Source: Periconia sp. R9002 (taxonomy: Eukaryota > Ascomycota > Dothideomycetes > Pleosporales > Periconiaceae). From it: a DNA stretch of 64,000 bases. Location: NCBI GenBank assembly GCA_023627715.1, contig JAMAHW010000050.1, positions 186,001-250,000 on the forward strand, in the 5' to 3' direction. Numbering within the stretch: position 1 is the first letter of the stretch; each line of letters begins with the position of its first letter. Under the pieces are notes generated by a model. That model did no database searches. It had not been told where the DNA came from and saw only the letters and a program-made list of their open reading frames with translations. A program made the position numbers and the translations under genes. Below, in pieces: positions 54,451 through 64,000 of the stretch.

Positions 54451-57400
54451 TCAAGCCTTTGTCTGCTTTTTGGCGGTGCCAATATGTGTGTTGTGTACCT
54501 TGGTCGCAAACTTGAGCGACGTGACCGTCTCTTGGAGATGCGCTTGGAGCGGAGAGACCATGACAAACATCAGCGTCTTGGAGTTTCCGCCCAATGAGTA
54601 TTGAAGGAGGTAGGTCAACTAAATGCGATAGTTAGCATTTGCAAAGTTCTGAACCACTAAACCATGGGCTCTGCTATGTTTCATCAACGTACCTTGGAGT
54701 TTCTGTAGGGAATATGTGAGCCCTCCTTTGCCGAACCCAGCGCATTGATCACATCACCCAAACAACTCAGCGATTTGTTAATGTTCTGGGTCTCTTTCAA
54801 GCGCGCACCTTCCGCTTTACTGTGCTCCAGCCGCTCAGATCCTGCTAGATCGACCAAGTTGAGTGTACCCTCGCTTTTCTCACCCGTGATGCTGTTTTCG
54901 CCGACAAGCTTAAGAATGAAAACCGAATGTGACCGTGATGAACGCATGTTTGCTTTCGTAGCTGCTACCGTCCTGTTCTTGTCGGCCCTGGCGAGAATCT
55001 CTTCCACTCGGTCTGGACCGTCCAGCACCACAGACACTGCATTCTCAAGAATAGTCTGTTTCTTTGCTGTGTCATGTCGCACTTCTACCTTCTTCTTATC
55101 CAAGTCCTCAGAACGACCAAGCAAGTCGTTGTATGTTTCGTTATAGACCTCCACGAAAGATCCCTCCATCTTATATCTCCAGCCTTTTTCCTCGAGGCGC
55201 TGAGCTTCGCTGTAGATTTGGGCGGTAGCGCGTGGTATCATACCATCCCGAGAAGACATCGTATACGTCTTTCCGGAACCCGTTTGCCCGTAGCAGAATA
55301 TACAGACATTATAGCCATCCAATGCACTCTGCACTAGCTGGCTGATTTCTTCAAAAACTTCCGAATTCTGAGACTTAGGACTGAAAACTCGGTCAAACGC
55401 ATAGGAGAATTTCTGTGTTGTAACTGTTCCCATAGCACTTGTTTTCTCGGGTCCTTGAAGAGCCACCTCTTTGCTATCAGTATCCGAATCGGGGAATTCG
55501 ATTCTGGCTGGGTCTGTTTCAGAATCATGTTTCGGCCGGACTCTACACATGACGCGAATGTTGCCTTTAAGCTCTTGAACCTGGTTGTGAAGCTTCCTTC
55601 GTAAAGTTTCTTCTTGTCGAAGTTTTTCATTAGCCAGCTCGGCTTCCTCGATTGCCCTTTGCATTCGTGCGTGCAGATCGTTGAATGCCGTCGACTGTGC
55701 TTGACTATCGGACTCGAGAAAATGAATCTTCTCTTTCATTGCTTTGTTGGAAGCTTCCAGGGTTAGAATAAGTGTCGTACTTTCAGTGAGCTGGGTTTGA
55801 AGGCCAGCCTTCAAAGTCCGTTCGCGCTCCAGCTCAGCCTTTGTGTTGGTCAATTCTCCTTGCACAAGCTGGGCTTCGCGATGTTTAGCATCAGCTTCAA
55901 GGCCGGCGTTTCGGAGCTTAGATGAGAACTCGGCTTCGAACTCTTGAGCTTCTCGTAGCCTCTTGGCGCGCTCCTCTTCCAGTTCAGTCTTCAGTCTCTT
56001 TTCCATCTCCGCAAGTTGCTCAGAGTGTGCTTTCAATGTTTTCTCAGCTTCAGCTTCAAGCTCTTTTCGAACCCTGTGTACCTCGTCCTGGTTGTCGCGT
56101 TGTGCTCGTTCCGTAACTTTGCGAACTTTATCTTCCAGGTCTTCTATTTCGCCGCGGTGTTTCCTTCGGAGGTCATCCACCTCAAAAGAGTGACTTCGTC
56201 TTAATGCATCCAGCTCCATGTTAGTTGTCGATAACAAGCCTTTAAGGTCCCGAATATCAGTCTTGTGCTCGTCCAGGGCGGCTCGGTAATGCGTGCATGT
56301 TGCTTCTAGCTCGGCATCTGTTTTAGACCTGTTAGCAGAGGGCATTCTCCTGCCATATAGCAGCAAAACACTGACTCTTTTTTTCATATAGCTTAATTGA
56401 TTCTTGTAGATTCCCTTGCTTGCTCATATCTGTTTCCATTTTCTCCTTCAGTTCGTTGAACTGCGCTTCGAGAGACGAAACCCTCGCGTCATCGTATACT
56501 GGACAACGAATGTTAGTGGATTTGTTCAAAAATGGAGTGAGAGGCTCGGGTGCTCGATTTCTCAGAGGAGTCCGCCGGCCAAGCGTGGATGAGGGGAATT
56601 TTTGCTTGACCGGCGTAGCACGCGGTATCAACGAGCTACTTTTAGACTTGAGAGAGTTTTCTGGAGGCTTCACAGAAGGCTCACCACGTCCCAAGTGACA
56701 GCCACGAGTCTCTGTGGTTGAAGCGTTCAGGCTGAGCACTTCTAATCCACGCGAGACGTCGTCGTAGTCTTCATGGGCAGGGTATTCTGGAACCAGAGTA
56801 GAAGATGTAGAAAAGGAAGAGAGTGTCCGAGATGTAATGGAAGAAAAAGACTGGTTAAGGTGTACATGATTGCTAGATGACCTAGCAGACCTTTTGAGAA
56901 CATTGAGAGATTGATGATCTTGGGGATTTGTAGAGATATGGAAGGATTGATCACCTTTTCGATCGGATTCATCATCTTGATAATGATGGGTCATTGCTGT
57001 AGCAGGACGAGCCGACTGGTGGTGTGATTTGCTGCGCTGATGATTACCGTACGAGGACTTTGGCCGCGCACCAAACGTGTTTGCGCTGGCTGTCCGTGAC
57101 CCATAGCCAACGCTGTTACCAAAAGGTTTTGCGGAATTATGTTTAGACGTTTTGTTCGAAGGCATGCGGGACAGTGAGGCGGAGAGGCCGTTCGCAGAGG
57201 GTTGCTTCGCGTTCGTGTAGGTTTGCCGCGAGCCGGGTGGAGGGGCGATCCTGGAGCCATGAGGTTCTCCAGCGCGTTCCGCTAATGTTTTTCTTTGTTT
57301 TGCATCAGGTTCGGGCACTACATTGGTTAGCTGCGTACCGTGCGGATATGTGGCAATCGTCCTACAGCCTGAGGGTTTGTGTTTAGAGGCCGCATTGAGC

Positions 57401-57617
57401 GGCGGAGCCATTGCGCTGCGGGAATTGGCGGCAGCTTCTGTCATCTCGCTCAACCCGGTTGCTCGTGGAATTGAAGGAGGGGGAGGCAACGTGATCTTGT
57501 TGGGTAACCGTAGCCCAGTTGGCTTGGGGAGGCTCTGCAATGATGGTTAGCCTGATGGGTTGACGATGGGGTAGGGTGAGGACGGGTGCGTACCTGGCTT
57601 TCGCTGGTGTATTCCAT
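54451..57617 (-). CDS. klpA: Kinesin-14 (C-terminal motor), KlpA/Ncd type
   Basis: Exons 57594-57617, 56372-57534, 54693-56328 and 54451-54618 give 996 aa. Residues 1 to about 350 are basic, Ser/Pro-rich tail that in this class binds microtubules. A coiled-coil stalk spans about 360-650, and the motor fills the C-terminus from [11 protein letters not shown]. It has the P-loop GQTGSGKT near residue 743, switch [10 protein letters not shown], switch [11 protein letters not shown] and [14 protein letters not shown]. The neck precedes the motor, so it should be a minus-end-directed kinesin-14 that acts on spindle microtubules. Exon 1 encodes only MEYTSESQ. The stalk frames are joined by a proposed 43-nt intron (56329-56371, GTGTTT to TAACAG), the smallest in the window; a sequencing frameshift is the alternative explanation. 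Confidence 0.93.
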
Positions 57618-57932
57618 GGCAGCTAATGTCGTTGTGCAGCATAGAAGGGCGGGTTTCACATCAGCTTGACGGTCACGACGAAGAAGCGACGGGATGTTGG
57701 TTGCGGCGCTCGGAGCTGGGTTGTGCTATTCAATCGTGTTTAGTGCTGCGGTTTCTGTTGATGACCCATTGTTTGGGGGTAAACAATAAGCTGTATTAGG
57801 ATTAGGCCCATACGGGCATAGCGCTAAACCTAGTCTGTCGAGCACCTCCATCTCTCTATTCATCCAGATATCTGCACATGTACCCCTAGTAGGTATACAT
57901 ACTTGTGCCTCAGAGTGTCTTTCTTACTTATC

Positions 57933-57947
57933 AAAAAAAAAAAAAAA
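57933..57947. repeat. Poly(A) tract, 15 nt
   Basis: Uninterrupted run of A in intergenic DNA, upstream of the kinesin gene. Confidence 0.85.
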
Positions 57948-58763
57948 GGAAAATATGCATTCCCTCGCGTAACAACGTGATTACTTGTGTTATTGCCACT
58001 ATATAGGGAGTCACAGAAACCTACTAGCTCTCGTATTCATGATATGAACGTTTGCTCCAAGGCTACATAAGCTTCACCTGCTTCACATGTACTGCACAAC
58101 ATAAAAGATACATGTACTGGTATGTATATATGCTCTCCTCGACACGATACCAAGATAGTCATCTACAGCACCGGAGGTAGTGCAGCCTCAAGGCACAGTC
58201 GGTGTATAGTAGGTACACGACCACAGTAAAAGTATGTAGATAATGTTAATGGAAGCTACGCAGGGCGGCGGACCGCACTCATTCGCCACACGGGGTGCAT
58301 AAAACGCCAATCACTGCGGGCGATTTGATGGCGGTTTTGGAGTTGCACTGAATGGGTGTTTGTGCACACTGGTGCTGTTAATCCGTGGGCGGGCTACCTA
58401 TGTAAGTATTCGAGGATGAGAGGAAGGAAGCATTCACTGAGTTGGGTGAGGGAGCGGACATGGAGGTGGAGCAGCAATGAGCATTGTCCAGGTCATCTTG
58501 GAGGTGAAGGGATGTGATAGGGTGCGGCATGGCCTGTTAACCGCCGTGGTTGGGGGAGGCTGGTGGGCTGCAGGCCGGGCTGCACAGGCCCACACTCACA
58601 GTCCATGACCCATGCCATGCCGTGGATGATGTCTGCCATCAACGCTTGGTCAAGCTGTGTACCTGTAATAAACAACTGACGACGTGGTTGTATGCACGCA
58701 CCGTTGGAAAACGTTAAGAGATTGCAGCCGGATGCCATCATGCAGGGCACACTGCGCAACACC

Positions 58764-58779
58764 CACCTAGGTACTTGGT
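58764..58779. repeat. Direct repeat copy 1 (CACCTAGGTACTTGGT)
   Basis: A 16-base sequence repeated exactly at 58973-58988, containing the palindrome ACCTAGGT. Confidence 0.85.
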
Positions 58780-58825
58780 AAGTTAGTGTACACGATCAAC
58801 AGTCAAGTTCGTTACGGGGTAGAGG

Positions 58826-58845
58826 GATGATGATGATGATGATGA
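58826..58845. repeat. GAT trinucleotide repeat
   Basis: Six tandem GAT units in intergenic DNA. Confidence 0.85.
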
Positions 58846-58972
58846 AGAGAGAGGGCCTGAAGGGGACAGAGAGACAGAGACCAGACCTACCTGGTGGCCC
58901 ACTACCTTAGGTAATTAAGAGGCCGGCGCGGGACTTGTTAGGGGCCCCTGTCTTCTGTCCGATTCGTACCCT

Positions 58973-58988
58973 CACCTAGGTACTTGGT
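58973..58988. repeat. Direct repeat copy 2 (CACCTAGGTACTTGGT)
   Basis: Second exact copy, 209 bp after the first, in the same orientation. Confidence 0.85.
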
Positions 58989-59326
58989 CAATTCACTGTA
59001 CCTACCTACATGTGCAGCAGTAAAGAGTGTACTTGCATCACCAACAGCGCTACCAACCAGCAAAGCAAATGGGTTTTCTAGCGACTCGTGTCATTCCATC
59101 CGCGTAACGTGATGGATATCGCATCGCGACAGGCAGCGCCCGCATACTTAGGTTCTGTATACCTCCAAGAGGTACATATGTAGGGGTGTTTAATTTCCCA
59201 CATGCAATAAGCGAACGAGCGAACCCGCCGGCCGCCGCCCCATCCATCGCAGCTTCCGCATCTTGGTTGCAGTATCTAGCTCCCCCTAACACTCACGCAC
59301 CCTCACCGCATCCGGTCCTCTCTCAC

Positions 59327-59351
59327 CTGCACTGCACTGCACTGCATTGCA
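59327..59351. repeat. CTGCA pentanucleotide repeat
   Basis: About four to five CTGCA units in the leader of the Psr1-type gene. Confidence 0.8.
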
Positions 59352-59621
59352 CTCCTGCACCCGCCATTGCTCTCTCCTCGCCTAATCGCCCCCCTTCGCC
59401 CTCCTCTGTCTGTCTGCTCTTGCGCCGTGCAGTTCCCCCATCGAGAGCCGACTCGACAGACCACTCGGCATACAGCTCCCGCCCACGTCGGGCCGCTCCT
59501 GCTGCTCCTGCTGCTTATCCACGACTTCTCCACGCGACAACCCCCAACCTTCACCACCCACCCCCATCGCCCACGTCACGCTGCATCGTCCGCGCATCTT
59601 GCTCCCTTCTGTCGCTCAGCC

Positions 59622-61569
59622 ATGAGCGAACAGACGCAGCCCGCCGCCGGCCTCCTTGGTCGCTCCTCGTCCGAGAAGCCCACCGTCCCCGCTGCCTCTA
59701 CTGACCAACCCGCCGGGAACAGTACGTCTGTCTCTGCTACGTCCCCATCGCTGTCCAAAGCACCGCCGTCCACCGTGCTAACATCGCTCCCACCAGATTC
59801 CAATGCTACTACTACATCTGCTGCCGAAGCGCAATCTGAAAACTTGCAGAAGACGACGTCCAAGTCCTCGCAGGCCGGCGACGGTACCACCATGCCCCCA
59901 TCAGAACCCAAGAAAAAACGATCGTTTCTCAACATTCCCCGCTCCCACTCGCAATCAAACGACGAGCAGACGCCAACGGGCACGGGACTCAGCGGCGCAA
60001 CTGTGGGGGACACAGAAAGCATTGGACGTGGTTCGAAGCGGAGCTTTCTAGGAAAGAGGCGGGCAGGCAGTAACGCCAGCAGCAAGCGCTCGAACCAGCA
60101 GCAACCCTCTTCGGAAAAGACCGAGCAGCCTCCGCCCGTCCCTTCGGCTGGAATTCGTGAGGGCTCCACAAGAAGCAGACCAAAGAAGTCAGGAGGACTC
60201 TTGTCTTGTCTGCCCTGTTTCGCGCCCAAGGACGACGGGGCATCAGGTGATGACTCCCCCACCGAGAACGCGAAGGAGGCTGGAACTGTGAAACCTGGGC
60301 GAACCACCCAGTCTACCCCTGTTAAGAAACAGGACCCAACAGCCGAATCAAGCACAGCCGACTCGAAGGAACCTTTGGATGAGAAAGCCGCTGGTGAGGC
60401 CTATGGCGACCGCCTCGAGAAGCCTCACGCCGACGGGACATCGGAGAGGCCTTCCAACGACACCCCTCAGACCGTGACAAGAAGCCCGTCGAAAAAGCAA
60501 ACTGGGGAGCAATCTCTTCCACTTATACCCAACCAGCAAGGCAACTTGCAGGCCGGACATCCCCAAATCAGCGTTCAGACCCCGACTCCTGGGACCACTC
60601 CTGTACAGCCGCGACCTTCCCATGAACAAGAGCAAATCATCCATGATCGCACCCAATCCCAGGAAGAGAAGGACCAAGATATTGAGATGAAAGATGTACC
60701 ACTGGCAGCAAATGAAGTCCGTCACGAGGGAGAAGAGACTTCTACTGAAGTGCAAGACGAGATACCCCCAAAAGTTGATCTGCCCCCACCCCCTCCACTT
60801 GAACAAAGGCAAAACGCGGTTCAGAATCAAACCACGGATATCAGCATGGCAGAGCCCCAGCAAAAATATCTTTTGGGCCCAGCACGCCCCGAGTTCCACG
60901 GGAAGAAATGCCTTGTGTTGGATTTGGATGAAACCTTGGTACACAGCAGCTTCAAGGTAAATTCGCAGATGGTTCGAGATCATTATTCCTCGTCAGGCTA
61001 ACCCTCCGTAGGTCTTGGCTCAAGCCGATTTCACGATTCCCGTAGAAATCGAAGGTCAATACCACAACGTCTACGTAATCAAGCGCCCCGGTGTAGACCA
61101 GTTTATGAAACGGGTGGGAGAATTGTACGAAGTTGTCGTTTTCACCGCGTCTGTTTCGAAGGCAAGTTATCCCGCCATCATCCATGCATCAAGCTGACCG
61201 TTTATAGTATGGTGATCCGCTGCTCGACCAATTGGACATCCATGGTGTTGTGCACCACAGGCTTTTCCGAGAGAGTTGTTACAACCACCAGGGAAACTAC
61301 GTCAAGGTATGCAAATGGCGAAAATTCTGTTGCACGAGCCAGCTAACAAGAACTAGGATCTCTCTCAAATCGGCCGAGACTTAAAGGATACCATCATCAT
61401 CGACAACTCGCCCACATCGTACATCTTCCATCCGCAACACGCGGTTCCGATCAGCAGCTGGTTCTCTGATGCTCATGACAACGAACTGCTTGATTTGATA
61501 CCCGTTCTCGAGGACCTCGCTGGTGCACAAGTCAGCGATGTGAGCTTAGTGCTCGACGTCGGCCTATAA
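59622..61569 (+). CDS. PSR1: Psr1/Psr2-type phosphatase (FCP1/NIF, HAD superfamily)
   Basis: Exons 59622-59721, 59797-60956, 61012-61161, 61208-61306 and 61357-61569 give 573 aa; if the first candidate intron is retained the product is 598 aa. The long N-terminus is Ser/Pro/Lys-rich, with [14 protein letters not shown] in its middle, where the two Cys could be palmitoylated as in membrane-bound Psr1. The C-terminal phosphatase domain has the catalytic DLDETLVHS (DxDx(T/V)), [57 protein letters not shown] and [15 protein letters not shown]. Psr phosphatases sit at the plasma membrane and take part in the general and sodium stress response with Whi2. Intron 3 (61162-61207) has a GC donor. Confidence 0.93.
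59722..59796 (+). other. PSR1: Probable 75-nt intron without stop codon
   Basis: GTACGT donor, GTGCTAAC branch region 18-25 nt upstream of a CCACCAG acceptor. The length is a multiple of three and it has no stop, so retention would insert 25 residues rich in Ser/Thr/Pro into a disordered region. Confidence 0.65.
61162..61207 (+). other. PSR1: GC-AG intron in the phosphatase domain
   Basis: A 46-nt intron with AAG|GCAAGT at its 5' end, CTGAC branch and TTTATAG acceptor. Removal joins VSK to [10 protein letters not shown], a highly conserved junction; no nearby GT donor keeps the frame. Confidence 0.88.
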
Positions 61570-62793
61570 GGCCTCGAAACCACCTTTTGCTCTCGCTTCC
61601 GCTCACGACTTATACCTAATTCAAGCCTCGACTTTCTTCACGACAGTGAGGCTCTACCATTTCGCTTCGGAAGAGGACACATGATAAAGTTCTTCTTCTA
61701 GACTGTACTTTGTAATCACTTGTAATTTGCATTACGAGACGGGTCAGACGCATGCAGCATTGGTCACCGATGGCAGTTGGGACCGTCCCCATCTGTTGTG
61801 ATCATTCTTAATATCGGTATGCCGACGGCACGACTCAAACCATACCACACCACCACATCTCCAGTTGCCGCGCGCAGACCGTCGACGTTGTTTATACAAA
61901 AGTACCCCTCCCTTTCCACCACCGGACATTGGACCCATGTCCTAGCCCTCAATTTTTCTTCCATTGTTTTGAAAAGATACAGGCTGCAAAAGAAGCGGAA
62001 ACTGAGGTGTCGGCACTGGATGGCTTTTACACACCTAATTTTGGTATCATTACAACCCTCCGAGGTGCAATACTATTCACAATTCTTTCCTTTGTACACA
62101 TGCCCTTCCATCCCGACTTACCTCCCTTTTTTCTTTTTTTTTTTCTCTTCATCTCTCCTATTCTTCCTCCCTGCCCAGATTTGCCATAGCATTTGCAGGT
62201 GGTAGCAATATCTTTTTCTTATTCTTGCGATTCTAGCCTCAGCTTTTGTGAAGCGTGTTTGTTGCATGGCTGAGCTTGTGTCAATGGCTTCGGGGATGGG
62301 TGTCTTCGTTCTACTTGCTTTCTTTTTATCGTATTTTCACCCCCAAATAGTTATGGCGAAGGCGAGGCAGCGTGTGGGGATGATGGAATGTGCCTAAGGT
62401 ATGCCACTGCATACAAGTGGCAGACTAAATATAGTTTTAAGGAGACAAAAATGGAATCCTGGTTATCAAGTTTACCTGAGCTGTCCAACTGATGTGGCAC
62501 CGTTTATTCAACGAATTGGGGGTTGTTTGTTTGTTTGTATTTGGGTTTTTGACGTCTTGGCAGGGTTGGTTGAGCCGAATTTCACATGTTTGAAGCATGA
62601 CTCGCTTGCCTGAAACCTTCAACCTGGCCCCTCCGTCTAGCAACGGCGCCGTGAATGATAACCAAGTCATTCCCAAGGTTCAGCATCCCCATCTCGCTCT
62701 TCTGCGTCTTGGTCCTCCTCTCCCTGAGAGCGTGTACTGGCCTAGACTCCTTGGGTAGCGTCAACCCAATCACTCGCCCGCGGCAATCCCGCC
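61570..62793. other. Intergenic region
   Basis: 1.2 kb. A T-rich tract with 11 consecutive T lies near 62134-62148. A 53-codon open frame starts at the ATG at 62597 and ends just upstream of the next gene; it could be an upstream ORF in its leader, but has no recognisable sequence. Confidence 0.45.
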
Positions 62794-63877
62794 ATGGAGA
62801 AATATTCGCAGTTCCGTGATCCAGGTATGTTCAACCGCTTTGGACTCACTGGGAGCCGTTGTGGCAGTGGAACAGAAGGCTTACAATACGTACGCAGGCA
62901 CGGGGATAGCTCCTTTCCTACCGATTCCCACTCCAACCGCCGCCGCCGTCTGGACGCCTGTCCACATCTTGCTCTTCCTCTTCCGCGCACCTTTCCTCGT
63001 CTCTCTGTCCCTGTTCTATTTCATCTTCCTCGAGTTCCTACCCGTTGCGAACTTCATCAAACGATGCGTATTATGGGTCATACTTGCAATACCAGGTGTT
63101 TGGTGGGTGGACCTGCAAGTCGACGGTGTGAAGAGGGGCAAACTCGCCGAAAAACAAGACCATCTACCACACGCAGGCACCATCATAGCGGCCAGCTTCG
63201 TGAGCCCGTTGGATCCGCTTTACCTAGCTGGCATTTTCACACCCATCTTTACTAGAAGCTGGCCGGGGGAGAAAGGAGTAGAAGTCATATCGTTGTGCAG
63301 CGCGATCCGTCTCGCTTTTTCGAGACCTGAATTGGAGCCACCGGCAAATGCGAAACTGTTCACACTGAAGGAATTGACGAAGAATTACCCCAACTCAATC
63401 ATATGCGTGTTTCCTGAATGCACGACGACCAACGGTCGCGGAGTGTTGCGATTTAGTCCCAGCCTTTTGACCGCTGACCCCAGCACGAAAATTTACGCGG
63501 TACATGTCAAGTATTCGCCCGGAGACATCACCACACCAGTACCTGGAAATATTCTTAGCTGGACGTGGCGACTCCTCTCGAAACCCACCCACTACATGCG
63601 CGTACGTATCGCACGTCATATATTCAACGACACATCACTGCCGCCCAATGCGGCCAAAACGGACGGAGGCGTTATGGGCTTCGAGGCCAATATTTTTGAC
63701 AGCCCTCACCTGCAACACAGGTTGGTAAATGGGGACGGAGTAGACGAACAGCAGGGAGAGGAATGGCTAGAGAACATCCGCGAAGATTTTGCCAGGCTCG
63801 GGAGAGTGAAAAGGACAGCATTGGGTGTACAGGAGAAGTCTGAATTTGTCAAGATTTGGACGAGGAGAAGGAGGTAG
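62794..63877 (+). CDS. Glycerolipid acyltransferase-like protein (Vps66/Loa1-like)
   Basis: Exons 62794-62824 and 62898-63877 give 336 aa. The spliced start is MEKYSQFRDPGTGIAPFLPI. Two hydrophobic helices follow (VHILLFLFRAPFLVSLSLFY and VLWVILAIPGVWWV). The region equivalent to acyltransferase block I reads AASFVSPLDPLYL, and block III reads ICVFPECTTTNGRGVLRFSP, close to FPEGTxxxG. The His of the H(x)4D motif is not seen at the expected position (Phe instead), while the Asp is kept. The match is to the fungal PlsC-like group that includes yeast Vps66/Loa1, an LPA acyltransferase of ER and lipid droplets. The 73-nt intron is GTATGT to CGCAG. Enzyme activity should be treated as uncertain. 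Confidence 0.82.
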
Positions 63878-64000
63878 ACGATGAGAGCAACACGCATGCA
63901 AGCTTGCTGATTGTTTCATACATGAGAGACGATAAAATAGTTCATGGTAGATAATGTAGCATTTCAGCGAATACATTCGACTGGTGATTATTTTCTTCCT
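63878..64000. other. 3' flank at window edge
   Basis: 123 bases after the acyltransferase stop codon; no feature seen before the sequence ends. Confidence 0.6.

Larger units (their letters stand above)
57618..59621. other. Divergent intergenic region, gene-poor
   Basis: 2.0 kb between kinesin-14 and the Psr1-type gene. It holds a run of 15 A (57933-57947), a GAT trinucleotide repeat, a CTGCA repeat, a duplicated 16-mer around the palindrome ACCTAGGT and a C/T-rich leader before 59622. No gene supported. Confidence 0.5.

Noticed and set aside
57450..57659. Alternative upstream start for kinesin-14 (MKPALLCC)
   Set aside because: The ATG at 57617 with an 8-codon exon and a good GTACGC donor gives a clean join to SLPKPTG; the longer reading runs through the intron.
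1..64000. Biosynthetic gene cluster around ERG1
   Set aside because: No terpene cyclase, P450, polyketide or peptide synthetase gene is present; ERG1 is ordinary sterol synthesis.
1..64000. Transposon or virus-derived sequence
   Set aside because: No transposase, reverse transcriptase, integrase, terminal repeat pair or AT-rich mutated repeat block was seen.

Overview
This window is a stretch of chromosome from a filamentous ascomycete (Pezizomycotina). The evidence is intron-containing genes on both strands with short introns (43 to 136 nt, one of 263 nt), near-consensus GTANGT donors and CTAAC branch points, and fungus-specific families: velvet regulator VelC, Zn2Cys6 factor, FHIP, kinesin-14 and DUF4336. 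Intergenic DNA is rich in TAGGTAGGTA-type motifs and microsatellites. I cannot place the organism below Pezizomycotina from the sequence alone. There is no operon structure, no transposable element, no CRISPR array and no rRNA or tRNA gene that I can recognise.

I support 27 complete protein genes, one 3' gene fragment at the left edge and one weak small reading frame. Left part (1-15.8 kb): a partial gene end, a small two-helix membrane protein, an uncharacterised membrane-anchored protein, a DUF4336 metallo-lactamase-like protein, exosome subunit Rrp45 divergent from splicing factor Cwc15, a small stress-type Gly-rich protein, an FHIP (dynein/early-endosome adaptor) homologue, an RMD1/RMD8-type DUF155 protein, and a four-helix membrane protein. 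Middle (17-31 kb): an ER-retained secretory protein ending in KDEL, a two-helix membrane protein, a BAR-SH3 protein, an Mte1/ZGRF1-type DUF2439 protein, a DJ-1/PfpI protein, an ADP-ribose-type Nudix hydrolase and a single-pass membrane protein.

From 31.9 to 39.4 kb, squalene epoxidase (ERG1), an MFS drug:H+ antiporter-type transporter and a Zn2Cys6 transcription factor lie side by side. The transporter and the factor diverge from a 715-bp promoter region, the layout of a locally regulated efflux module. From 40.9 to 54 kb come a DUF1349 protein, a Bin3-type RNA cap methyltransferase, velC and CTP synthase, separated by long, repeat-rich gene-poor DNA. The right end holds a C-terminal-motor kinesin-14 (KlpA type), a Psr1-type plasma-membrane phosphatase and a Vps66/Loa1-like acyltransferase.

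All spliced models were built by hand from splice signals, reading frame and family conservation; none is confirmed by transcripts. The most unusual observation is in CTP synthase: a 10-nt internal microexon followed by an intron that can only restore the conserved protein if it is excised as AT-AC, with a perfect TACTAAC branch site. A GC-AG intron and a stop-free 75-nt probable intron occur in the Psr1-type gene. I did not find a convincing wholly new multi-gene system; most of the window is ordinary conserved fungal housekeeping.
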